Shown: one piece after another, positions 34,719 to 46,499 of the stretch
Layout: each line of letters opens with the position of its first letter
Numbering within the stretch: the first letter of the stretch is position 1
NCBI GenBank assembly: GCA_021613375.1
Contig: CM038702.1
Location: 29,343,349-29,407,348 of the forward strand
Direction of reading: 5' to 3'
DNA: 64,000 bases
Source: Megaleporinus macrocephalus
Taxonomy: Eukaryota; Chordata; Actinopteri; Characiformes; Anostomidae
Translations under genes and position numbers: made by a program
Notes under the pieces: generated by a model
What the model was told of the DNA's origin: nothing
Database searches by the model: none
The model's input: the letters and a program-made list of their open reading frames with translations, nothing else

Positions 34719-36454
34719 TGATAATGATTTGAAATAACACTCATTTTAGAATTTTGATCTTTAGCATCACTCTTTCTAGGTGATGTTATTTATTCATCGT
34801 TACCCTTTGTCATTCATGAGGTTATGTCATTCATGAGGTTATGTTTATTGTTCAATAAAGATATTGTGCAACATCTTACAATACTTGTACGTTGAATTAA
34901 AGTGTTTATCTCACACACCTTTTCTTTACCTACATATCACCTAACATTGATATAATGTTGTAATGTACTTCATGTTGTATTTCTAATTGGTCTTCACTTG
35001 TAGCACCACATTTTCAGAATCAGTCATGTACACAATTTCAGTGATACACTATATTGTCTATGTTTTGGCAAAAGTAACCAAAACTTTTGGTCATACCAGA
35101 AAGCTGCAGAAAGCTCTGGGGCATTGTTGGGTCATTATCACTTCTTTTATTGTTTAGTCAGTCACATGTTTACACCAACAATAGATGTGTAATGATTTTC
35201 ACTTATTGTAAAACATCATTATACTTTAAAATTAATGGTTGGGTTATATTTGTACCATGGAGTGCATTGTGCAGGTTTATAGACATGGCCCTGTTTTATA
35301 CTGGCGGTGTATTTAATATAAACGGTAAAGTTGTGTAATGACAAACACCTGCTGGAACATCTCACTATTTGGTTAATTGGCAACAGATCAGTAACATGAT
35401 TGGATATAAAAGAGCATCCCAGAGAGTTCATGATTTAAATAAGTAAATCATGGACGTCTCATTATCCGGGCAAGAGGAGGAGAAGGGCCGTCTGGTTTGT
35501 CATCGGAACACAAAAGGCCAGCATGCATGATGGTATGTGGTAGGGGGATAAGTAGATAAGTGCACATAGCATTTGGCATTGTGCACATTTGGCAATGACA
35601 AATGACAACATTTGATGTATTGTGAACGGCAATATAGGACAAAGAAAATCCAAACTGTTGAGCATTCTGTTTTTATTGACATTTTTAATTTATCATCATG
35701 ATAAAACAATTTTTATAAACTTGATATTTTCATAGAAACTTGAAAGGTGCCTCCTACTACTATCAGTGTTATATAAATAGTCAACGTATGAAATTTCACC
35801 CTTATATGTGAATTAGTTGCTGAATTAGAGTTGTTTAAAGTGTGTGAATTTTTGTTATTCCTGGGGGTGCTGCTGACAGTAAGAACTGCATATATGATTT
35901 ATCTATCATGCAGAACCGACTAGGCAGAGATACTGGGAGTCTGATACAAAAAAATGTTCCCTGCCCATCTTTTCCACTGTTGTTGCATGACAGACTAATA
36001 TTTTTGCCCTAGTCTACTGTAAGTGCTATTACTATTAAATGGACGTGTCTAGGAGTGAAAACAAAGCAGCAGACCCCCTCTGTTGCATCACTCACTACAG
36101 AACTCCAAACTGCCAATAGAAGCATTGATGTAAGAACTGGGACGATCATGAGAGCATGCCACCACTGGACTTCAGAGTAGTGGAAACGTGTTCTCTGGAG
36201 TGATCAATCACGCTTCACTATCTGGCAAATGCCAGCAGAACACTACCTTCTGGAATGCACTGTGCCAACAATAAAGTTTGGTGGAAGAGGGATAGTGGTC
36301 TGGGGTGGTTTTTCAAGGTTTGAGCCACTTAGTTCCAGTGAATGTTATTGCTAATGTCTACAAAGACATTTTAGACAAGTGTTTCCTACTTTGTGGCAGC
36401 ACATTGGGGAAGAAAGTTAAATACATGGTTTGACAGGTTTGGTGTGAAAGAACT

Positions 36455-37411
36455 CTAGTGGTCTTCACGTGCATCCATACGTCTTGGCAATAACTCAAAT
36501 TGTTGATGAAGTTATCTGCCATGGCAAAGAAAGCAGTCTTACAGGTCTTCCAGAGTTCACCAAGATTTTTTGGTTTCATCTTTTAATCCTTCTAATGGTT
36601 ATGTCTGGTGACTGGGCTGGTAATATACTGGAGCACCTTGAACTTCTTTGCTTTCTGGAACTTTGATGTGGAGGCTGAAGTATGAGACGAGTGCCGTCCT
36701 GCTGCAGAATTTGCCCTCTCTTGTGGTTTGGAATGTAATGGGCAGCAAGAATGTCTTGATACTACAGGCTGTTGATGTTGCCATCCACTCTACAGAGCTC
36801 TCTGACACCCCCCATACTGGATGTAACCCCAAACCATGAATTTCCCCTTCACCAAACTTGACCATTTTCTGGGTAAATCTTGGGTCCAACAGCACTATTG
36901 GGATGCTGTTCAACGCATGATTCTTCAGAAAAATCAACTTTTCACTGATTTCCACTTTTCCACTGATCCTTTCTGCAAGCTGTCCTCTGTTCAGTGCTGG
37001 TTTCTGAGCACTAATTTGGCCATGGAGATCACTGCGAGAAAATTCGACAAACTGTTCGTGTAGACACAGCGTTTTTCCGGGTGACCAGTTCTCATGTAGC
37101 CCCGCTACAGTTGAAAAGGGGCTGGCCCTGGACCGTCGAAACAACAAACGGTCCTCTCGAACAGTTGTCTTAAGGGGTCTGCCTGACCTGGGCTTGTCAT
37201 AAACCAGTCTCTTGAAATCGTTTTCTTATCCTCTCCGCTTGCCATTTGGATACATTAAAGATGTCTGCCACCTTCAGCAGCAGTCTTGATGATCGGCACT
37301 TTTGTGGTTGTTTGTGGTTGAATCTTCGGCATGTTGTCAGAGGTCAGGTTGCACTTCTCTTAAAAGTCTGTTGTGCCGGGGTTCTTTTTATAAACACCTG
37401 GGAATATAACT
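36455..37411 (-). pseudogene. Tc1-like transposase relic (minus), copy 2 unit
   Basis: Same as 31275-32230, with two extra single bases. These change the frames and create a 182-codon open frame on the minus strand (36599-37147) that is mostly out of register with the transposase. Confidence 0.8.
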
Positions 37412-38715
37412 AGTTTCAGACAGATGAACAAATACACACAGGCCCGAGACACAACTCAGATGACTCTGCTGGGTGCCATGGATGCAGCATGTGAGGACAT
37501 CACAGCAGAATCTTGCAGAGGCTGGATTAGACATTCCAAAATATTCTTTCCTCACTGCATTGCAAGGAAAGATATCCGTTGTGATGTGGAGGAGAATGTG
37601 GCCCAACAGACAAGAACGTCAGGAGGTATAGAAAAAGCACTGTGATTTGCACTGTGCAATGCTGCTTGTTTCCTAGGTTTAAATTTCTGAACATTTTATT
37701 CTTTGTGCAAAGTAATGTTTTTCCAGACTTGTCTTTGGTTTGTTTATTTTTTTGTTACAATGACATGAACCATCAATACATTTCTTTACAAACAAAGAAT
37801 GCATCAATGGATTTCTGTCCGTTTTCTTACAATCATGCTCCCATAAACAGTAATGTGTCATTTTATACTGCTAAAATTGACATATGCTTAATAAAACATG
37901 TTTAATCTGTCATCAAAAGAACAACATTGAGAAAATCCTTACAGAGTAAACATGATTACAGTACTAATCATTTTGACTGTCTTGTTCGTAATCAATGATT
38001 AAAGAACTTTTAAATCTGATGACTCTGACATGTTTACTGATATAAATACTTACCTTTGGGGAATGAACAAAGGATTGTGAGTGAGGTACAGGCTTTAGGT
38101 GGCCAACCATTGTGTGGTGCTGTTTGAACAAATTGTTTTGAGAAATGCACACACTGGTGCAAATAATAATCCTGATTTGAGAAATGCTCCAAAGCGACTG
38201 AGAAACTGTAATTGATATGCCACAGAATGTGCATTGTTCTTATAATCAAAAGCTAGTTTCCATCAGAATATGATCACTGTTGCACTGACACACAGACTAG
38301 ACATTCTGATGGCACTGACAAGTTGACTGACAAATATTTGCTTTTGAGGCAAAAACAAAGAATTCTAAGTGAGGTACATGCTTTTGCATGTATTTTAGTG
38401 AGTTTTGCTGTTTGCATTATTTGTTTTGAGAAATGCACTTGTTGTGATGCCAGTGTTAATTATGATGTGAGAAACAAACCAAATCAACTGAGAAAAACTC
38501 TAATGGAAATAGAAGAGGCTTGCTGATAAATTGTGCAGCACAATCTACACAACGGTCAATTACTGTAAACTTGTAAAATATATTGGCGATGTACTTGATG
38601 ACAAAAAGCGTCCATCCTTGGCACCATGAATGAAACACGAGAGGTTTTTTTTAATGTACTTATTGCTCATGCATTCTATGGAACTGTAGTTAATAAACTG
38701 TTTTCTTCAATTTAG

Positions 38716-41700
38716 TGGTTCTTAATCTGGAAGTCAACCCAGCTCTTCAGATGCTCCTGAGATCAGCCCCATCTGTTCAGATGCTCCTGAGACCAGCCTC
38801 AGCTTTTCAGATGATCCTGAGACCAGCCCATTCTCTACAGATGGTCGTGAGGCCAACCACAGCTCTTCAGATGCACCTGAGGCCCACAGCTCTTCAGATG
38901 AACTCAATCCAGTTCTCTCCCCTGTTATATCTAAAAAAATGAGAATTCCACAGACAAGTACCCCTGCAAGAAAAGAGAAATCATGTCAAATGGTAAATTA
39001 TTAGCTTCACTATACTTTTAAGGTTATTGCATTGAACAGTCATGTTAAAGAATTATTTACCACTACTATTTAGACTAATTTTATGTGTAGTTATATAAAT
39101 GCATAGTTATATAGTCTGCCTGTTTACTTTTACTTTAAATAAGAGTTGTGTTAATTTCTCCACTCATCCAGAATGCATTGATGTCACAACTCGGCCAGCT
39201 CGTGCTGCAGCAAAAACTTAGATGTGCCTGGCATTTTTATGCTGCCTGCTGTTGGGAAACTTAATAAAACATACACCACTTTAAATCTGACTAAACATAG
39301 GATGTGTATATCCACAATGTTTAAAGGATTAACTAGGCCAGTTTATTTAAGGTGTGACAAATGTATGTTTAAATTTTTGTTGTAACCTTCAGGTTTAATA
39401 ATAAAATGTTTATATATTACATCTGCTAAAAGGCTATGAATAAACTTCTGTCACAGCTCTAACTACTAATATGTTTTCTTTCATCTAGTGTCCAGCTCGA
39501 CATTTGATCCTACCTTTCCCTGCAAGAAAAGAAGAAGGAAGATCAATCCAAGTGGTAAAATCCTATTCTCACAATGTGGGGTTTTATTGGGTTCATCTAT
39601 TCAATTAAATTGATGTATAACTGAAATTGCTATTATTTTTATCTAGACTAGTTTATTTGATTATATTAAGAAGAATGTGATATTTTAGAAATATTTTCTC
39701 AGGTGCCTGAAAAATTTGCATAGCACCATAGAAGGTGCATACAGCTCAATAAATTAAATTGATCAAAAAGACCTTGGACCACTGAGCAACCGTCCAGTCC
39801 CTTTTCTCCTTGGCCCAGGTAAGAAGCTTTTGGCGTTTTCTCTGGGTCATGAGTGGCTTGACACAAGGAATGCGACAGTTGTTTGAATGACCTTTTCTTC
39901 ACAATCCTCAGTTATCCCTGTTGCTTTTTCCACCATACCTTTTCCTTCCAACCACTTTTGATTAATACAGCACTCTGTGAACAGCCAGCTTCTTTAGCAA
40001 TGACCTTTTGTGGCTTACCCTCCTTGTGGAGGGTGTCAATGACTGCCTTCTGGACATCTGCCAGGTTAGCAGTCTTCGCCATGCTAGTGTAGTCTACTGA
40101 ACCAGGCTAAGGAACTGTTTAAAAGGTTTAGAAAACCTTAATTTTCAGAGATAAAGATGTTTGGGTTTTCATTGACTGTAAGCCATGATCATCAACATTA
40201 AAAAAAATAAATGCCTGAAATAAATCACTTTTTCTTGTATCTATACAATATATGAGTTTCACTTTTTGAATTGAATTACTGAAATAAATTAACTTTTTGA
40301 TGATATTCAAAAGTTATTGACATGCACCTGTATATTATGAACACTGGATGTCTGGTAGGTTTACAGCAAAAAGGTTGGCCCTGAGTACTAGAACCACTTC
40401 ATTATTGGACACTGCTTTAATTAATTTAAATATACGACTACACAAAGCTGATTATAACCAAATTTGTTCTGTTTGTACTTTAGAATGCCCTGTCTACTCT
40501 ATGGCTGACACATACCCAGTCCAAAAATGTTTATCACAGAGGGTATCAAAAGTAGTGAGTGATCATTGTTTCAGTGTATCATCTTTTGAATGCAAACTGA
40601 GATAAAGGGTCCTATTTGCATGATGTGTAAGGATAAACACATGCACAGAGGAAAAATATATATATTTATTCCATCGTCACAAATCAGATACGTATCCAAT
40701 TAAGGACCAAATTAAAAGGCTTAATTTTAACTTGGTATAAACATGTTTAAAGCTACAGGTGTTCTCTAAATGTTTGGGACACCAAACACCCTGATGAGGT
40801 AAAATATTATGACCATATGCCTAATATGCTGTTGACCATACGCTGCATGCCATCACAGTAGCTCCACAGTAGCTTACCCTTAGGCAAGGCCTCTGAAGGT
40901 GCTCCGTGGTAAACGGTACCCATACATCCTGTAAGTTGCAAAGTAGAGCTGCTGGATAGATTCTACCTGCTGTTGCAGTACATCACACAGATGCTTAATC
41001 TGATTGAGATCAGGTCTGGGAACTCTTTTGCATGTTCCTCAAACCGTTCCCAAACAAAGGGTGCAGTGTGGCAGGATGCATTATTAGGATTCATCCTGAA
41101 AGATATCACTTCCATCAGGGAACTTGAACCTGACCCATAACAATGTTTAGGGAGGTGGAATGTGTCAAATCGACCAACCCTCAGGCAACCTCCTTTCATT
41201 GTTCCAAGGTCTGATTCTCATGGGACAAGCCTGGACACTCTGACAGGACTTCAGCTACAGCTAAACAGCCACATAGGCCACAAGGTGAAATGCATTGTGT
41301 AGCTAGTATTACATGGTTTTTTGGGGTTTTTTTGTGACCCAGTAGTCCAGACAATATATCCTTTATTGTCTCATCGATGAGCTTTTGGGCACCCAACACC
41401 TTGTTGCAGGTTTGTGATTTGCCATTTCTGAGATGCTCCAGATGCTCAGGCTTCTGATGATTTGGGCGCTCAGGTCTTTAATCTTGCCAACATGCTGACT
41501 ATGAGAAGCAACTGTTCACTTGTTATGAATTACAAACCTTGACATGCGTCACTGTCATGATAAGCGGTGAGTGATCTATTCAATCTACAGATTAATTTGC
41601 TTCATCTGTGAGTGGTCATAATATTTTTTACTCTGAGGTGTATAAATATTGTGAGTATTACTTGAAACTGATGCTGTTTAGTGTTCTGTCTTTGAGATGA

Positions 41701-42059
41701 CAATTTTTGTAGCCAAGTCCTAGACTGAATTAAATCACTGTGGTATTGTGTGCTGATTCAGAGTAATGTCTTTGAAGATCTTGTGGTGTATTTGTAGCGA
41801 GACCAGGTCAGTAACCCTGTAATTGGACTGTGGAGTGTAATGAATAACTTACATTTTATCATAGGGCACAAAAGAGGTCAAAGTCCGTTGGCAGCAGTGT
41901 TCTGGGTGGTATGTGAACTTTCTCATTTGTGATTTAATTCAGAAATTAAAATTTATAAGAATGTATTTTACGTAATGTGATGCCTCATATTTTTTCATTT
42001 TTTGCAGTGGCATCAAGTGGAAAGACACATGGGAGCCTTTCAGCGAGATATTCCCTTAG
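38716..42059 (+). CDS. Chromodomain-like gene, copy 3, with enlarged intron
   Basis: Exons at 38716-38992, 39489-39554, 41865-41908 and 42008-42059; polyadenylation signal at 42195-42200. The intron between the second and third listed exons is 2159 bp longer than in copies 1 and 2, because of the block with two Tc1 relics. Splice sites are unchanged, so the coding part is the same. Confidence 0.5.
39703..40332 (-). mobile_element. Internally deleted Tc1-like element in the copy-3 insert
   Basis: Ends caggtgcctgaaaa at the left and gacatgcacctgta at the right. On the minus strand it opens with MAKTANLADVQKAVIDTLHK, then QKVIAKEAGCSQSAV, a Tc1 helix-turn-helix. The catalytic core is deleted and only a short C-terminal part remains (39760-39860 region). 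Confidence 0.75.
40790..41650 (-). mobile_element. Second degraded Tc1-like element in the copy-3 insert
   Basis: Blocks such as aaaatattatgaccat at the left, cctgtaagttgcaaagta, gatgcttaatctgattgaga and ggtcataatattttt at the right match a common teleost Tc1 family in minus orientation. The transposase is scrambled. 40333-40790 and 41651-41765 have no recognisable content. Confidence 0.7.
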
Positions 42060-43795
42060 TGATAATGATTTGAAATAACACTCATTTTAGAATTTTGATC
42101 TTTAGCATCACTCTTTCTAGGTGATGTTATTTATTCATCGTTACCCTTTGTCATTCATGAGGTTATGTCATTCATGAGGTTATGTTTATTGTTCAATAAA
42201 GATATTGTGCAACATCTTACAATACTTGTACGTTGAATTAAAGTGTTTATCTCACACACCTTTTCTTTACCTACATATCACCTAACATTGATATAATGTT
42301 GTAATGTACTTCATGTTGTATTTCTAATTGGTCTTCACTTGTAGCACCACATTTTCAGAATCAGTCATGTACACAATTTCAGTGATACACTATATTGTCT
42401 ATGTTTTGGCAAAAGTAACCAAAACTTTTGGTCATACCAGAAAGCTGCAGAAAGCTCTGGGGCATTGTTGGGTCATTATCACTTCTTTTATTGTTTAGTC
42501 AGTCACATGTTTACACCAACAATAGATGTGTAATGATTTTCACTTATTGTAAAACATCATTATACTTTAAAATTAATGGTTGGGTTATATTTGTACCATG
42601 GAGTGCATTGTGCAGGTTTATAGACATGGCCCTGTTTTATACTGGCGGTGTATTTAATATAAACGGTAAAGTTGTGTAATGACAAACACCTGCTGGAACA
42701 TCTCACTATTTGGTTAATTGGCAACAGATCAGTAACATGATTGGATATAAAAGAGCATCCCAGAGAGTTCATGATTTAAATAAGTAAATCATGGACGTCT
42801 CATTATCCGGGCAAGAGGAGGAGAAGGGCCGTCTGGTTTGTCATCGGAACACAAAAGGCCAGCATGCATGATGGTATGTGGTAGGGGGATAAGTAGATAA
42901 GTGCACATAGCATTTGGCATTGTGCACATTTGGCAATGACAAATGACAACATTTGATGTATTGTGAACGGCAATATAGGACAAAGAAAATCCAAACTGTT
43001 GAGCATTCTGTTTTTATTGACATTTTTAATTTATCATCATGATAAAACAATTTTTATAAACTTGATATTTTCATAGAAACTTGAAAGGTGCCTCCTACTA
43101 CTATCAGTGTTATATAAATAGTCAACGTATGAAATTTCACCCTTATATGTGAATTAGTTGCTGAATTAGAGTTGTTTAAAGTGTGTGAATTTTTGTTATT
43201 CCTGGGGGTGCTGCTGACAGTAAGAACTGCATATATGATTTATCTATCATGCAGAACCGACTAGGCAGAGATACTGGGAGTCTGATACAAAAAAATGTTC
43301 CCTGCCCATCTTTTCCACTGTTGTTGCATGACAGACTAATATTTTTGCCCTAGTCTACTGTAAGTGCTATTACTATTAAATGGACGTGTCTAGGAGTGAA
43401 AACAAAGCAGCAGACCCCCTCTGTTGCATCACTCACTACAGAACTCCAAACTGCCAATAGAAGCATTGATGTAAGAACTGGGACGATCATGAGAGCATGC
43501 CACCACTGGACTTCAGAGTAGTGGAAACGTGTTCTCTGGAGTGATCAATCACGCTTCACTATCTGGCAAATGCCAGCAGAACACTACCTTCTGGAATGCA
43601 CTGTGCCAACAATAAAGTTTGGTGGAAGAGGGATAGTGGTCTGGGGTGGTTTTTCAAGGTTTGAGCCACTTAGTTCCAGTGAATGTTATTGCTAATGTCT
43701 ACAAAGACATTTTAGACAAGTGTTTCCTACTTTGTGGCAGCACATTGGGGAAGAAAGTTAAATACATGGTTTGACAGGTTTGGTGTGAAAGAACT

Positions 43796-44750
43796 CTAGT
43801 GGTCTTCACGTGCATCCATACGTCTTGGCAATAACTCAAATTGTTGATGAAGTTATCTGCCATGGCAAAGAAAGCAGTCTTACAGGTCTTCCAGAGTTCA
43901 CCAAGATTTTTTGGTTTCATCTTTTAATCCTTCTAATGGTTATGTCTGGTGACTGGGCTGGTAATATACTGGAGCACCTTGAACTTCTTTGCTTTCTGGA
44001 ACTTTGATGTGGAGGCTGAAGTATGAGACGAGTGCCGTCCTGCTGCAGAATTTGCCCTCTCTTGTGGTTTGGAATGTAATGGGCAGCAAGAATGTCTTGA
44101 TACTACAGGCTGTTGATGTTGCCATCCACTCTACAGAGCTCTCTGACACCCCCATACTGGATGTAACCCCAAACCATGAATTTCCCCTTCACCAAACTTG
44201 ACCATTTTCTGGGTAAATCTTGGGTCCAACAGCACTATTGGGATGCTGTTCAACGCATGATTCTTCAGAAAAATCAACTTTTCACTGATTTCCACTTTTC
44301 CACTGATCCTTTCTGCAAGCTGTCCTCTGTTCAGTGCTGGTTTCTGAGCACTAATTTGGCCATGGAGATCACTGCGAGAAAATTCGACAAACTGTTCGTG
44401 TAGACACAGCGTTTTCCGGGTGACCAGTTCTCATGTAGCCCCGCTACAGTTGAAAAGGGGCTGGCCCTGGACCGTCGAAACAACAAACGGTCCTCTCGAA
44501 CAGTTGTCTTAAGGGGTCTGCCTGACCTGGGCTTGTCATAAACCAGTCTCTTGAAATCGTTTTCTTATCCTCTCCGCTTGCCATTTGGATACATTAAAGA
44601 TGTCTGCCACCTTCAGCAGCAGTCTTGATGATCGGCACTTTTGTGGTTGTTTGTGGTTGAATCTTCGGCATGTTGTCAGAGGTCAGGTTGCACTTCTCTT
44701 AAAAGTCTGTTGTGCCGGGGTTCTTTTTATAAACACCTGGGAATATAACT
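43796..44750 (-). pseudogene. Tc1-like transposase relic (minus), copy 3 unit
   Basis: Same as 31275-32230. Its left neighbour is the third plus-strand Tc1 fragment; its right neighbour is satellite B. Confidence 0.8.
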
Positions 44751-44796
44751 AGTTTCAGACAGATGAACAAATACACACAGGCCCGAGACACAACTC

Positions 44797-44990
44797 CTTA
44801 AGCATGGATGTCATAATAAATGGTTGTGGCTATTGGAGATTATAGACATCCAATGGGAATGTCTAGAGACCCAACACCTCCAGGGTCTTATTCAATAAGG
44901 ATGGCGGTAGGGGCTCTGACAAAGAGTCAATGTCAAGACACAGTACATTGAGTGAAGGGCTCATATTTAGTGAATTACATTATTTATCCC
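44797..44990. repeat. Satellite family B island
   Basis: Contains cttaagcatggatgtcataa, gacatccaatgggaatg, acccaacacctccag and gacacagtacattgagtg in family order. It continues without a break from the last bases of tandem copy 3. Confidence 0.88.
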
Positions 44991-45117
44991 AGGAGAAGCT
45001 CTAATCTGTGTTATGGGCTTTACCAGGCTGTGGACATCAGCACATTTTTTTGCACCAAGTTATTAATGTGAGGTAAAGTTATATACAATTTTAAGTTGCG
45101 ACAAGACTTCTGTCAGA

Positions 45118-45191
<74 letters not shown>

Positions 45192-45390
45192 CCACAAGAA
45201 TGTCCAAAATCAGCAAAAGCTGTGGCTACTTCGAAGAATCTAAAGCATAATAAGTATCCTGGGTTGTTTAAAACTTCTGTTTCTTACTTAATTCCAGATG
45301 TGCATTAATCTACAATGCAGAAAATGTTACAACAACAAAAAAACATTGAATGAGGTGTAAACTTTTGACTGGTTTGATATACACATTTTT
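45118..45390 (+). mobile_element. (TA)n microsatellite in a Tc1-like 3' remnant
   Basis: A pure TA run at about 45119-45188 is followed by ctgtggctacttcgaagaat, caatgcagaaaatgtt and aaacttttgactggtttga. These form the 3' terminus of a common fish Tc1 family. No transposase remains. Confidence 0.65.
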
Positions 45391-45836
45391 TTGTATATGG
45401 TTAATGTACCACAACTAGTAGTTCTACCTGATAAAAGATGATGAGGGCAAGAAAACACCATGGCATAAAATCAGTAACTGTAACTAAGCACATTTGTGAC
45501 ACTGAACGTAGTAGTTTATACAACTAAAATAATAAAAAATGCATCACCTATTGAGATTTAATTGCTGCTACCATGTGCCTACTTACAGTAACTTTCCATC
45601 AGTGTTGGTGACCTACTTTTCCTGCACAGCATGTTTGCCCATTAATATTACTAGAAGACTGATGTAATTAATGTATAGTGCATTTTTCATGGTGAATAAA
45701 AAAAGACCAAGTTCTACCATAAAGATTCAGATACAGTACCATTTATTCACAATGTAAAGCGACTTTTTTTCCTGACAATTATCCATATTAACATTAGACT
45801 AAGGATGAACAGAATAATACCAATTCAGCAATTTAA

Positions 45837-45933
45837 TGTAATCTCAACAATAAATTGCAAATCAACAGCGTGTTTCATGATAATACTATCATGAAAACAC
45901 GCTGTTGATTTGCAATTTATTGTTGAAATTACA
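45837..45933. repeat. Near-perfect palindrome (hairpin), arms about 46 nt
   Basis: The left arm (from tgtaatctcaacaataaa) and right arm (ending tttattgttgaaattaca) are reverse complements, with one mismatch and one 1-nt bulge around a loop of a few bases. It may be the core of a foldback MITE. 45391-45836 and 45934-46020 show nothing else recognisable. Confidence 0.85.
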
Positions 45934-46019
45934 CTTTCCAGTGCACATTTAACTGCAAATTTAACTGTATATGTACACTGAAGACTGTATACAAGCTTCA
46001 GGGGTCTTGTCTCCTGTGC

Positions 46020-46370
46020 AAAAACTACACAGTTCTACAATAACCTGAATCAGACCAAGAGGGCCAAGAACTTCAGAATAAAGGTCTTATTCAACAGGTT
46101 TGGTCTAAAGAACTCTGTGACAGTCAGAAACACTCAGGCCAATATCTCAACAAATCACGTTCAGTGATGTGGTCCTATTAATTGGCATAGGCTCTAAGAG
46201 CTCAGTATCAAGCAGAGTCAAGCTTGAAATCCAACACCATAAATGTGGGGGCAGAATTCATTAATAAAGCCTATGAAATCTCTGAATCATCTAGATTCAG
46301 ACAGATAAACAAATGCATAAAGAAAAAAGGGGTCAAATTTATTGATTCATCTCTCAGTAGAGAAGAGGGA
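46020..46370. repeat. Satellite family B island
   Basis: Family B subunits in order: gaatcagaccaagagg, ggtcttattcaacagg, cacgttcagtgatgtgg, gctcagtatcaagcagag, ttcattaataaagcc. Confidence 0.87.
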
Positions 46371-46499
46371 TTGAGAGAGTCGATTGGAAAGTTAACTGTC
46401 AACGTAATAGAGTATATAGACTTAGCCATTTAGCCATCTGGACCGCTCTATAGTTGACTGCCTCCAGCGCCGAGATCGACTATGGGATGATCAATTAAA

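Larger units (their letters stand above)
32276..37457 (+). repeat. Segmental tandem unit, copy 2 (5182 bp)
   Basis: Nearly identical to copy 1, but with the 214-bp block in the right inverted repeat (about 32737-32950) and two 1-bp insertions in the minus-strand Tc1 copy (an extra C near 36812 and an extra T near 37075). The join with copy 1 creates a chimeric frame at 32242-32463, in which satellite-derived codons are fused to the transposase C terminus. Confidence 0.95.
37458..44796 (+). repeat. Segmental tandem unit, copy 3 (7339 bp)
   Basis: Same content as copy 2, plus a 2162-bp block (39604-41765) replacing 3 bp within an intron of the chromodomain-like gene. It ends at 44796 and continues directly into satellite B (cttaagcatggatgtcat). 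The chimeric frame at the copy 2/3 junction lies at 37424-37645. Confidence 0.95.

Noticed and set aside
36599..37147. 182-codon minus-strand frame in tandem copy 2
   Set aside because: It arises from two single-base insertions relative to copies 1 and 3, in a decayed Tc1 transposase, and is mostly out of register with the transposase.
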